Source of the DNA: DATLGB01 sp038232275
GTDB taxonomy: Bacteria > Actinomycetota > Thermoleophilia > Solirubrobacterales > Solirubrobacteraceae
Assembly (NCBI GenBank): GCA_038232275.1
Contig: JBBSIC010000030.1
Coordinates: 1 to 39,974, forward strand
Direction of reading: 5' to 3'
Length of the DNA stretch: 39,974 bases
Part shown: positions 17,231 through 24,810 of the stretch, one piece after another
How positions within the stretch are numbered: position 1 is the first letter of the stretch
Layout of the letters: each line of letters begins with the position of its first letter
Translations under genes and position numbers: made by a program
Notes under the pieces: model-generated
Told to the model about the DNA's origin: nothing
Databases searched by the model: none
Seen by the model: only the letters and a program-made list of their open reading frames with translations

Positions 17231-18291
17231 CCAAGGTCCGCAGCCGCAAGGGCGGCTCCGCCGTCCCGCTCGACGAGACCGACAAGAAGCTCCTCAACCT
17301 CCTGCAGGGCCACTTCCCGCTCGCCCGCCGCCCGTTTGCGCACGTGGCCGGGATCGCGTCGTTGACCGAGGGCGAGGTGCTCGGGCGGGCGAACTACCTG
17401 CTCGAGTCGCGCATCATCCGCGAGATCACGCCGATCTTCGACACGCGCGCGCTCGGCTACGAGTCGATGCTCGTCGCGGCCAAGGTCGACGCGCAGCACC
17501 CGCACCGTCCCGCGCAGGTCATCAACAGCCACCCCGGCGTGACGCACAACTACCTGCGCAACCACGACTTCAACCTCTGGTTCACGCTCGCCGTCGAGCC
17601 CGGCTCGCCGCTCGGCATGCAGGGCACGCTCGACGTCCTGCAGGAGAAGACGGGCGCGGAGTCGATCCGGCAGCTGCCGACGCTCAAGCTGTTCAAGATC
17701 CGCATGGACCTCGAAATGGTCGAGGGCACCGAGGCGCTGTCGAAGGCCGTCCAGGCCCAGGAGCCGCTCGAGCTCGACCCGATCGAGGTCTCAGACGACG
17801 ACATCGCCACGATCCGTGCGGCGCAGGGGCCGATGGCTGCGACCGAGGAGCCCTACGCGCCCGCCGCCGAGCGCCTCGGGGTCACCCAGGAGGCGCTCTT
17901 CGCCCGGCTGGAGTCGCTGCGCGAGCGCAAGGCGCTGCGTCGCGTCGCGGCGATCCTGTATCACCGCCGCGCCGGCTTCTCGGCCAACGGCATGGGCGTG
18001 TGGGTCGTGCCGGACGGGCAGGTGCTCGAGCTGGGCCGACAGATGGCCGCCACGCGCGGCATCTCGCACTGCTACGAGCGCCCGACCTACGCCGATTGGC
18101 CCTACGCGCTGTTCACGATGGCCCACGGGCGCTCCAAGGAGGAGTGCGACGCCGTCCTGGACTCCATCTCCGAGGCGACCGGGATCCGCGAGCGCGCCAC
18201 CCTGTACTCCTCCACGGAGTACAAGAAGGTCCGCATGCTCTACTTCACGGACGCCTTCCGGGAGTGGGAGCGCGAGCACGCGGGGATCTGA
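17221..18291 (+). CDS. fused siroheme decarboxylase-like protein (AhbA-AhbB/NirDL type, Lrp/AsnC fold)
   Basis: A 356-residue protein made of two tandem AsnC-like units. Unit 1 (about 18-175) has a helix-turn-helix (DETDKKLLNLLQGHFPL) and NYLRNHDFNLWFTLAV; unit 2 (about 195-350) has another helix-turn-helix and SHCYERPTYADWPYALFTMA. The H-x-F/Y-NLWF and CY-x-RP...WPY-x-LF motifs are those of AhbA/AhbB and NirD/NirL, which decarboxylate siroheme to 12,18-didecarboxysiroheme in the alternative haem and haem d1 routes. Databases often label such genes Lrp/AsnC regulators. Its place between hemB and hemL supports a haem role, catalytic or haem-sensing. ATG 17221 overlaps hemB by 10 bp. Confidence 0.78.
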
Positions 18292-18304
18292 GCCGCCGGC
18301 GACC

Positions 18305-19591
18305 GTGGCGACGTCGTCTCTCAAAGACACCCGCTCCGCCGCGCTGTACGCCCGCGCGGTCAACGTCCTGCCCGGCGGGGTGAACTCGCCGGTCCGCGCG
18401 ATGCGGGCGATCGGGCGCGACCCGCTGTTCGTCGAGCGCGCCGAGGGGGCGGAGATCGTCGACGTCGACGGCAACCGCTACGTCGACTACGTCTGCTCGT
18501 GGGGGCCGCTCATCCATGGCCACGCGCACCCGGACATCGTCGCGGCGGTGACCGCCGCCGCCGCGGAGGGCACGACCTTCGGCGCGCCGACCGAGCGCGA
18601 GGTCCTGCTGGCCGAGACCGTCACGGCCCGCGTGCCGTCCGTCGACATGCTGCGCATGACCTCGAGCGGGACCGAGGCGAGCATGAGCGCGATCCGGCTC
18701 GCCCGCGCGGTGACGGGCCGCGAGAAGCTGCTGAAGTTCGCCGGCGCCTACCACGGGCACCTCGACGGCCTGCTCGCCGAGGCCGGCTCGGGGCTGGCCA
18801 CAGCCGGGATCCCGTCCTCCCCGGGCGTTCCGGCGGCCGCGGCGGCCAGCACGATCATCGTGGCCTGGAACGACCCCGAGGCGGTCGCGGCGGCGCTCGC
18901 CGAGCACGCGTTCGCGGCGGTGCTGGCCGAGCCCTACCCGGCCAACATGGGCCTCGTGCCGCCCGAGCCGGGCTTCTTGGAGCTGCTGCGCGCGGGCGCG
19001 ACCGCCAACGGCGCCCTGCTCGTCTTCGACGAGGTCATCACCGGCTTCCGCGTGGCGCCCGGCGGGGCGCAGGATCTGACCGGCGTCCTGCCGGACCTGA
19101 CCGTGCTGGGCAAGGTGATCGGCGGCGGGCTGCCCGCCGCGGCCTACGGCGGCGCGGTCGAGCTGATGGAGCGCATCGCGCCCGCCGGCGCCGTCTACCA
19201 GGCGGGCACGCTGTCGGGGAACCCGCTGGCCACGGCGGCCGCCCTGGCCGCGCTGGCGCTGCTCGACGACGACGCCTACATGCGCCTGAGCGCCACGACC
19301 GCCGCGCTCGCGGAGGGGCTGGCCGAGGCGGCGGGATCGCGCCCCGTCCAGGTCAGTCACACCACGGGGCTGCTCACCGTCTTTTTTTCGGAGACCCCGG
19401 TGACCGACTACGCCTCCGCCCAGGCCTGCGACTCCGACGCCCACGCGGCGTGGTGTCGCGCGCTGCTGGCGCGAGGGGTCTATCCCCCGCCTTCGCAGTA
19501 CGAGGCCTGGTTTCCGTCCCTGGCCCACGGCCCCGAGCACGTGGCGCGCACGCTCGAGGCCGCGGCGGCCGCGTTCGAGGAGATCCGATGA
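18305..19591 (+). CDS. hemL: glutamate-1-semialdehyde 2,1-aminomutase
   Basis: A 428-residue PLP enzyme that converts glutamate-1-semialdehyde to 5-aminolevulinate, the substrate of HemB. It shows VLPGGVNSPVRAM at the N-terminus, RMTSSGTEASMSAIRLAR (phosphate-binding), FAGAYHGHLDG, LLVFDEVITGFR and the Schiff-base lysine K270 in VLGKVIGGGLPAAAYGG. QAGTLSGNPLATAA completes the family pattern. Length is normal. GTG 18305 is 13 nt after the previous stop; the end overlaps the next gene as ATGA. It indicates a C5 (glutamate) route to 5-aminolevulinate. Confidence 0.96.
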   Translation: MATSSLKDTRSAALYARAVNVLPGGVNSPVRAMRAIGRDPLFVERAEGAEIVDVDGNRYVDYVCSWGPLIHGHAHPDIVAAVTAAAAEGTTFGAPTEREVLLAETVTARVPSVDMLRMTSSGTEASMSAIRLARAVTGREKLLKFAGAYHGHLDGLLAEAGSGLATAGIPSSPGVPAAAAASTIIVAWNDPEAVAAALAEHAFAAVLAEPYPANMGLVPPEPGFLELLRAGATANGALLVFDEVITGFRVAPGGAQDLTGVLPDLTVLGKVIGGGLPAAAYGGAVELMERIAPAGAVYQAGTLSGNPLATAAALAALALLDDDAYMRLSATTAALAEGLAEAAGSRPVQVSHTTGLLTVFFSETPVTDYASAQACDSDAHAAWCRALLARGVYPPPSQYEAWFPSLAHGPEHVARTLEAAAAAFEEIR

Positions 19592-20001
19592 GCACGCTGG
19601 ACGAGCTCGCGGCGCAGCTGCGCAGCGGCGACGGGCTGCTGGCCGCCGCCACCGTCGACCCGCCGCCGGCGGGGGGCGCCGAGCTCGGCGACGCGGCGGC
19701 CGCGGGCGATCCCGCCTACGCGCTGCTCGTCGAGGCGATCCGCGAGGGCGAGCTCCAGCACTACGGCGGTGGCCGCCTCCTGCGCGGCGGCGACCCCGAC
19801 CTCGCCCTGCTGGCGGGCGATCACCTCTACGCGCTGGGCCTCGACCGCCTCGCCGAGCTCGGCGACCTCGAGTCCGTCGCCGTGCTCGCCGGCGTCATCG
19901 CCCGCTGTGCCCGGGCGCACGCCGAGTGTCAGGCCGCTGACGCCGCCGAGGCCTGGCGCCGTGGCGTCGCGGCCGTCGCCGCCCGCGGAGCCGCACTGTG
20001 A
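19588..20001 (+). CDS. small helical protein resembling a fragment of polyprenyl synthases
   Basis: A 137-residue Ala/Leu-rich, probably all-helical protein. Residues 71-115 (DLALLAGDHLYALGLDRLAE and on to VIARCARAHAE) resemble the GD-x-L-x-A helix region of trans-isoprenyl diphosphate synthases. The polyprenyl synthase encoded 3 kb downstream reads GDLLFAQAFAELARNG at the same place. The aspartate-rich catalytic motifs are missing, so it would not be active alone. It could be a small non-catalytic subunit or a degenerate paralogue. The ATG overlaps the hemL stop by 4 bp, so it is co-translated with the haem genes. Confidence 0.65.
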   Translation: MSTLDELAAQLRSGDGLLAAATVDPPPAGGAELGDAAAAGDPAYALLVEAIREGELQHYGGGRLLRGGDPDLALLAGDHLYALGLDRLAELGDLESVAVLAGVIARCARAHAECQAADAAEAWRRGVAAVAARGAAL

Positions 20002-20087
20002 CCGCGCGCACACACCGCGTACCGGGCACCTGCGGACGTTCCGGCGGCGGTATTGTTCGGAGCCCCTCCCTCCGGGGGACTCCTGAC

Positions 20088-20774
20088 ATGTCCGCATCAC
20101 GAGACCGCAAGACGCCGAAGTCCAAGTACACGGCGGACCGAAACATCCCGGGCGCCTACGAGGGCGAGACGGTCACGCGCCGCCGCTTCATGGTCGGCAC
20201 CGTCCACGGCGCCGGCGCCGTCGCGGCCATGGGCTTCACGCTCCCCGCGCTCGCCTTCGCCTTCGGCACGCCGCTCTTCGAGCGCCCGCCCGCGATCTGG
20301 ACCTCGGTGGGCGACCCGAAGGCCTTCCCGAACGACACCTACATCCCGAAGGTCATCACCACCGTCGCGGGCGTCGGTGAGATCGGCAAGACGACCGTCT
20401 ACGTCCGCAGCCGCAACCCCGACCCGGACATCGACCCGCCGAACACCTTCCCGGACGGCATCAACTTCGTCGCGATCTCGTCGCGATGCATGCACCTGGG
20501 CTGCCCCGTCCACTACGTGGACGCGGCCAAGCGCTTCATCTGCCCGTGCCACGGCGGCGTGTACGACTTCGCCGGCAAGCGCTCCGGCGGGCCGCCCGTC
20601 CGGCCGCTCGACCGCTTCTACATGCGCATCCGCAGCGGCCAGCTCGAGATCGGCCCGCGCTACTCGGTCAACAGCCAGCTCGAGCGCCACGACAAGTACC
20701 GCGATCCCGGCCAAGACCTCGACGGGGTCGGGCAGTACATCTATCCCGGCCGGTTCTCCACTCCCAAGAAGTGA
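20088..20774 (+). CDS. qcrA: Rieske iron-sulfur subunit of the menaquinol:cytochrome c reductase
   Basis: A 228-residue Rieske protein. The [2Fe-2S] ligands are C134 and H136 in CMHLGC and C152 and H155 in CPCHGG, with C139 and C154 forming the usual disulfide. Residues 30-35 (TRRRFM) followed by a hydrophobic stretch to about 60 form a Tat-type signal anchor. The protein passes electrons from menaquinol to cytochrome c outside the membrane. It is the first of a qcrABC-like operon; the 86-bp gap upstream has a TATTGT hexamer that might be a -10 box. tatA and tatC lie about 4 kb downstream. Confidence 0.93.
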   Translation: MSASRDRKTPKSKYTADRNIPGAYEGETVTRRRFMVGTVHGAGAVAAMGFTLPALAFAFGTPLFERPPAIWTSVGDPKAFPNDTYIPKVITTVAGVGEIGKTTVYVRSRNPDPDIDPPNTFPDGINFVAISSRCMHLGCPVHYVDAAKRFICPCHGGVYDFAGKRSGGPPVRPLDRFYMRIRSGQLEIGPRYSVNSQLERHDKYRDPGQDLDGVGQYIYPGRFSTPKK

Positions 20775-20779
20775 CCTAG

Positions 20780-21580
20780 ATGCCCAAGCTTCCCGTGCCC
20801 CCCCTCCCGGACAAGCTGCTCCCCGCGCCCAAGCGCCCGGGCTCCGAGCCGACCCGCAAGCCGGGAGAGCAGCTCAAGGAGGCGGGCATCTCGGCCGTCG
20901 ACTGGGTCGACGAGCGCACGTCGCTGTCCGGCGGCCTGCGCTGGGTGATGTTCCGCAAGGTCCCGAAGGGCACGAACTGGTTCTACACGCTGGGCTCGGC
21001 GTCCCTGTTCGCCTTCTTGTCGCAGGCGGTCACCGGCGTGTTCCTGGCGATGTACTACCAGCCGGACGCCGCGGGCGGCGCGTACGAGTCGATCCGCCAC
21101 ATGACCAACGAGGTCTTCCTCGGCGAGTTCGTGCGCGGCATGCACAAGTGGGGCTCGTCGGTGATGGTCATCCTCGTCTTCTTGCACATGGCGCGCACCT
21201 TCTTCTTCGGCGCCTACAAGTACCCGCGCGAGCTCAACTGGGTCATCGGGGTCGTCCTGCTCATCCTCACCATGGTCATGTCGTTCACGGGCTACCTGCT
21301 GCCGTTCGACCAGCGGTCCTACTGGGCGACGATCGTCGGCGTCAACATCAACGGCACCGGCCCCTTCGTGGGGCCCTTCCTGTCGGACTTCATGCGCGGC
21401 GGCGCGGAGTTCAACGCGACCTCGCTGCCGCGCTTCTACGCCATCCACATGATGCTCATCCCCGGGATCCTGGCGGCCATGATGGGCTTTCACCTGTTTC
21501 TCGTGGCGAAGCTCGGCACCACGGCTCCGCCGTGGCTGAAGGCCGACGTCGACCCCGAGATCCGGACCGAGCGGGTCTAG
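20780..21580 (+). CDS. qcrB: cytochrome b (b6-like) subunit of the bc complex
   Basis: A 266-residue, four-helix cytochrome b N-terminal half. The haem ligands are paired histidines in MHKWGSS...FLHMAR (13 residues between) and AIHMMLI...GFHLF (14 between), the b6-type spacing. LPFDQRSYWA is the usual Q-site loop. About 70 extra residues precede the first conserved block. The position equivalent to b6 Cys35, which binds the extra haem ci, is Thr in WFYTLGSAS, so haem ci is probably absent. It lies 5 bp after qcrA and 3 bp before the next subunit. Confidence 0.93.
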   Translation: MPKLPVPPLPDKLLPAPKRPGSEPTRKPGEQLKEAGISAVDWVDERTSLSGGLRWVMFRKVPKGTNWFYTLGSASLFAFLSQAVTGVFLAMYYQPDAAGGAYESIRHMTNEVFLGEFVRGMHKWGSSVMVILVFLHMARTFFFGAYKYPRELNWVIGVVLLILTMVMSFTGYLLPFDQRSYWATIVGVNINGTGPFVGPFLSDFMRGGAEFNATSLPRFYAIHMMLIPGILAAMMGFHLFLVAKLGTTAPPWLKADVDPEIRTERV

Positions 21581-21583
21581 CGC

Positions 21584-22333
21584 ATGAACCAGCGCGAGAA
21601 GGAGCTCTACCTCCGCGAGTACGCCCTGCACAAGGCGAAGGGGAAGCCGTTCTTCCCGTACGCGGTGGCCAAGGACTCGATCATGGCGGCGATCGTGGTG
21701 CTCGTGATCATCATGATGTCGCTCGTCCTCGGCGCCGAGCTCGGCCCGAAGGCGGACCCGACGACGACCACCTACGTGCCGCGGCCGGAGTGGTACTACT
21801 ACTTCCTCTTCGAGTTGCTGCGCGTGATCAAGCCGGCGATCCTCACGCCCCTCGCCTCGGTCGGCGTACCGACCATCTGCATGGCCCTGCTCTTCTTGCT
21901 GCCGTTTTATGACCGCGGGCCGGAACGCCGCCCCGAGCGCCGGCCGATCGCGACGGCCGCCGGCATATTCACGATCGCCGCGATGGCCTACCTCACGTAC
22001 CTGGGCGCCTCCGCCGGCTCCCCGAACGAGATCACCTTGAAGGTCGCGGCGAACCTCGAGCCGGGCAAGCTGGTGGTCGGCCAGTCGGGCTGTCTGGCCT
22101 GTCACAAGATCGGCGAGAGCGGCAACGACGGGCCGGGCCCGAACCTGAGCGAGATCGGGGACAGGCTGCTCCCGGCGGCGATCGCGCGCACGCTGGACAA
22201 CCCGACGGCGCCGATGCCCTCCTTCAAGAACCTCCCCGCGGCCAAGAAGGCCGAGCTGGTGGCCTTCCTGTCCTCGCTGCGCACCACCGAGGCGCCCGCC
22301 GGGCAGGTCCCCACGAGCCCCAAAAAGGGCTGA
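21584..22333 (+). CDS. qcrC: cytochrome b subunit IV fused to cytochrome c
   Basis: A 249-residue fusion. The N-terminal part has three membrane helices and the quinol-site motif PEWYYYFLFELLRVIKP, as in subunit IV of b6f complexes. The C-terminal 90 residues are an exported cytochrome c domain with CLACH for covalent haem and Met in APMPSFKNL as probable axial ligand. This split b plus b-c fusion is the layout of Gram-positive QcrABC complexes using menaquinol. The ATG is 3 bp after qcrB and its stop TGA is directly followed by the menG GTG. Confidence 0.93.
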   Translation: MNQREKELYLREYALHKAKGKPFFPYAVAKDSIMAAIVVLVIIMMSLVLGAELGPKADPTTTTYVPRPEWYYYFLFELLRVIKPAILTPLASVGVPTICMALLFLLPFYDRGPERRPERRPIATAAGIFTIAAMAYLTYLGASAGSPNEITLKVAANLEPGKLVVGQSGCLACHKIGESGNDGPGPNLSEIGDRLLPAAIARTLDNPTAPMPSFKNLPAAKKAELVAFLSSLRTTEAPAGQVPTSPKKG

Positions 22334-23038
22334 GTGCCCTCCGCCGCGGCCCGCACCGGCACGTTGCCGGAGGGCCAGGTCCGGGCGATGTTCGACCGCA
22401 TCGCGGGCGTCTACGACGTCATGAACTCCGTCATGACGGCGGGGCTGCATCACCGCTGGCGCGAGCGCGCCGCCGATCTCGCCGAGCTGCGGCCGGGCGA
22501 GAGGGCGCTCGACGTGGCCACGGGGACGGGCGACCTGGCGATCGAGCTCAAGTGCCGCGTCGGCGACGGCGGCAGCGTGACCGGGTCGGACTTCTCGGAG
22601 GGGATGCTCGACCGCGCCCGCGTGAAGGCGCCGGACCTGCACTGGGAGTGGGCGGACGCGCTGCGCCTGCAGTACGACGACGCCGCCTTCGACGCCGCCA
22701 CGGTCGGCTTCGGCGCGCGCAACTTCTCCGAGCTCGACCAGGGGCTGCGCGAGATGACGCGGGTCGTGCGCCCCGGCGGCAAGGTCGTCGTGCTCGAGAT
22801 CACGACGCCGACCCAGCCACCCCTGTCGACGTTCTTCCGGCTGTGGTTCGACGGCATCGTGCCCCTGATGGGGCGGTTCGACGACGCCTACACGTACCTG
22901 CCGAGCTCCGTGCGGCGCTTCCCGGGCCCGGCGGCGCTCGGCGGCGTGATGGCCGCAGCGGGGCTGACCGACGTGCGCTGGGTGCTCACGGCGGGCGGCA
23001 TCATCGCGCTGCACCACGGCCGGGTGCCGGGCGGGTAG
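22334..23038 (+). CDS. menG: demethylmenaquinone methyltransferase
   Basis: A 234-residue class I SAM methyltransferase of the UbiE/MenG family, catalysing the last step of menaquinone synthesis. VRAMFDRIAGVYDVMNSVM at the N-terminus, the SAM-binding ALDVATGTGDLA, GSDFSEGMLDRAR and GFGARNFSELDQGLREM are the family signatures. It sits between the bc complex genes and a polyprenyl diphosphate synthase, so quinone supply and use are coded together. The GTG start follows the previous stop without a gap. Confidence 0.94.
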   Translation: MPSAAARTGTLPEGQVRAMFDRIAGVYDVMNSVMTAGLHHRWRERAADLAELRPGERALDVATGTGDLAIELKCRVGDGGSVTGSDFSEGMLDRARVKAPDLHWEWADALRLQYDDAAFDAATVGFGARNFSELDQGLREMTRVVRPGGKVVVLEITTPTQPPLSTFFRLWFDGIVPLMGRFDDAYTYLPSSVRRFPGPAALGGVMAAAGLTDVRWVLTAGGIIALHHGRVPGG

Positions 23039-23040
23039 CG

Positions 23041-24018
23041 ATGGCCTCCGCCGAGGCGGTCCTCGCCGTCATCGAGGCCGCCGGGGCGCACGTCCCGGGG
23101 TTGATGGATCGCCTCGAGGAGCGGCTGGCCGCCCTCGCGAGCGGCCACGGCGCGCTGCTGGCCGAGCATGCGGCCGCGACGATCGCCGCGGGGGGCAAGC
23201 GCCTGCGCCCGCTGCTGGTCCTGCTGGCCGCCGGGCCTCCCTCCGGCGGCGAGGAAGAGGAGCGCCTGCTGCGCGCCGCCGCGTCGGTCGAGCTCGTGCA
23301 CTCGGCGACGCTGGTGCACGACGACGTCCTCGACGCCGCGCCTCTGCGCCGCGGCCGCCCGACCGTCTTCGCCGCGGCCGGGCGGCGGATGGCGACCGCC
23401 ACCGGCGACCTGCTGTTCGCGCAGGCGTTCGCCGAGCTCGCCCGCAACGGGCGCGCCGACCAGGTCCGCGTCCTGTCGGCGGCGGCGTCGGCGCTCGCGC
23501 GCGGCGAGCTGATGCAGCGCGCCGACGCCCACGACGCAGGGCTCGCGCGCGAGCGCTACCTGCGCCGCTGCGATCTCAAGACGGCGCGGCTGTTCCAGGC
23601 GGCGTGCGAGCTCGGCGCCCTCGAGACCGGCGGGGAGGTCGAGGTGCTCGGCACCTTCGGCCGCCGCATCGGGCTCGCCTTCCAGCTGCTCGACGACGTG
23701 CTCGACGTCTCCGGGCCCGCCGAGCGCACGGGCAAGCACCGGGGCACGGACCTGCTCGACGGGACCGTCACGCTGCCGGTCATCCTCGCGCGCGAGCTCG
23801 ACCCGGCTCTGGCCGCCCTCGACCTCCGCACGATCTCGACGCCGGCGCGTGCGCAGGAGGTCTGCGAGGCGATCGCGGCCACGGGCGCGCTCGCGGTCGC
23901 CCGGGCGCAGGCGCTGGGCATGGTCGCCGAGGCCAAGCGCGCGCTGCCGGCCCTGCCGGAGGGACAGCGTGGAGCACTGGAGCTGGTGGCCGACGGGGTC
24001 GTCGACCGCTACTCCTGA
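23041..24018 (+). CDS. polyprenyl diphosphate synthase (trans-isoprenyl type)
   Basis: A 325-residue prenyl synthase. The first aspartate-rich motif is LVHDDVLDAAPLRRG (D94, D95, D98) and the second is FQLLDDVLDVSG (D218, D219, D222). GGKRLRP near 51-57 binds isopentenyl diphosphate. Bulky or small residues before the first motif set chain length; SVELVHSATLVHDD suggests a long-chain product. Together with menG it most likely makes the menaquinone side chain. It begins 2 bp after menG and converges with the next gene, ending 3 bp from its stop. Confidence 0.93.
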   Translation: MASAEAVLAVIEAAGAHVPGLMDRLEERLAALASGHGALLAEHAAATIAAGGKRLRPLLVLLAAGPPSGGEEEERLLRAAASVELVHSATLVHDDVLDAAPLRRGRPTVFAAAGRRMATATGDLLFAQAFAELARNGRADQVRVLSAAASALARGELMQRADAHDAGLARERYLRRCDLKTARLFQAACELGALETGGEVEVLGTFGRRIGLAFQLLDDVLDVSGPAERTGKHRGTDLLDGTVTLPVILARELDPALAALDLRTISTPARAQEVCEAIAATGALAVARAQALGMVAEAKRALPALPEGQRGALELVADGVVDRYS

Positions 24019-24021
24019 GGC

Positions 24022-24435
24022 TCAGAAGTCCTCGGGGAGGATGGCGCCTGCGGCGAGGGCCCGAGCGAAGCGCTCGACCTCCTCCTCCATGTTCGCGCGG
24101 GTCAGGCGCTTGAGGTCGCGGACGAGCGTCTCCGTGCCACGGTCGAGCTGCTCGTCGAACCGATCGACGACGTCCTGCGCATACAGGTCGATGGTGCTCC
24201 ACTCACAGTTCGGGCAGCGCAGGGAGACCTCCCAGGTCAGCTCGTCGTGCTCGTCCCACTCGACCGGGTAGACGAGATGCTGCTCGCATTCGGGACACAC
24301 GTGGAGGTCGGTGACGCCAGGGTGGCCGGGGACCGCGACCGCGGGCTCGTTCTCGAAGTACACGACCTCGATGGAGCGGCCGGAGGGCAGCACGACGCGC
24401 CGGACGTAGTGGCTGTTGTCGGGTTGGTGGCTCAT
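24022..24435 (-). CDS. zinc-ribbon protein of unknown function
   Basis: A 137-residue cytoplasmic protein. Two CxxC pairs, HVCPECEQHLVYP and SLRCPNCEWST, form a zinc ribbon near the middle, preceded by a beta-rich section (VVLPSGRSIEVVYFENE) and followed by an acidic, probably helical tail (YAQDVVDRFDEQLDRGTE). No family name comes to mind; similar proteins are, from memory, common in actinobacteria. It converges with the prenyl synthase gene and diverges from tatA. Confidence 0.8.
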   Translation of the reverse strand: MSHQPDNSHYVRRVVLPSGRSIEVVYFENEPAVAVPGHPGVTDLHVCPECEQHLVYPVEWDEHDELTWEVSLRCPNCEWSTIDLYAQDVVDRFDEQLDRGTETLVRDLKRLTRANMEEEVERFARALAAGAILPEDF

Positions 24436-24491
24436 GGTTCGAGGGCTCCTGCTGGGCTCTTCGGCACGTCGCCGAGAGACCTTGAGTCGCC

Positions 24492-24512
24492 GCCCCGGAC
24501 GCGCTCCGGGGC
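24492..24512. repeat. 8-bp hairpin in the divergent tatA upstream region
   Basis: GCCCCGGA (24492-24499) pairs perfectly with TCCGGGGC (24505-24512) around a 5-nt loop. It lies in the 144-bp gap between the divergent zinc-ribbon gene and tatA. In the minus orientation TTGAGT and TAGCGA with 18-nt spacing could form a promoter for the zinc-ribbon gene, putting the hairpin in its leader. It may be an operator or RNA structure. Confidence 0.4.
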
Positions 24513-24579
24513 AGTCGCTACGCTGGGTTCAACTGACCACTCAACGGGTCGGGACCCCCATGTCTGACGCAATCGCCGC

Positions 24580-24804
24580 ATGAATATCGGGCTCCCCGAG
24601 CTGCTGATCGTCCTCGTGGTGGTGCTGTTGCTGCTCGGCCCCAAGCGCCTCCCCGCCCTCGGGCGCTCGATGGGCGACGGCCTGCGCGCCTTCAAGGACT
24701 CGATCCGCAGGCGCGGCGAGGACCAGGAGCTCGCGCCGCCGCCGCCCCCCGAGCCCGAGGCGCTCGACGGCGACGTCGTTCCCGAGTCCCCACCGCGGCG
24801 CTAG
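24580..24804 (+). CDS. tatA: Sec-independent translocase protein TatA
   Basis: A 74-residue TatA/E-type protein: a short periplasmic start (MNIGLPELLIVLVVV), one membrane helix, the LLGPKRLPALGRSMGDGLRA hinge and amphipathic helix, then a Pro/Glu-rich tail. It oligomerises to form the pore for folded proteins. It is followed by tatC at 6 bp; no tatB is present here, which suggests a minimal TatAC system. The nearby Rieske protein has a Tat signal and is a plausible client. Confidence 0.93.
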   Translation: MNIGLPELLIVLVVVLLLLGPKRLPALGRSMGDGLRAFKDSIRRRGEDQELAPPPPPEPEALDGDVVPESPPRR

Positions 24805-24810
24805 GCCGGC

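Noticed and set aside
20741..23017. 758-codon open frame on the minus strand
   Set aside because: Antisense to qcrB, qcrC and menG; the translation is charged low-complexity sequence without any domain.
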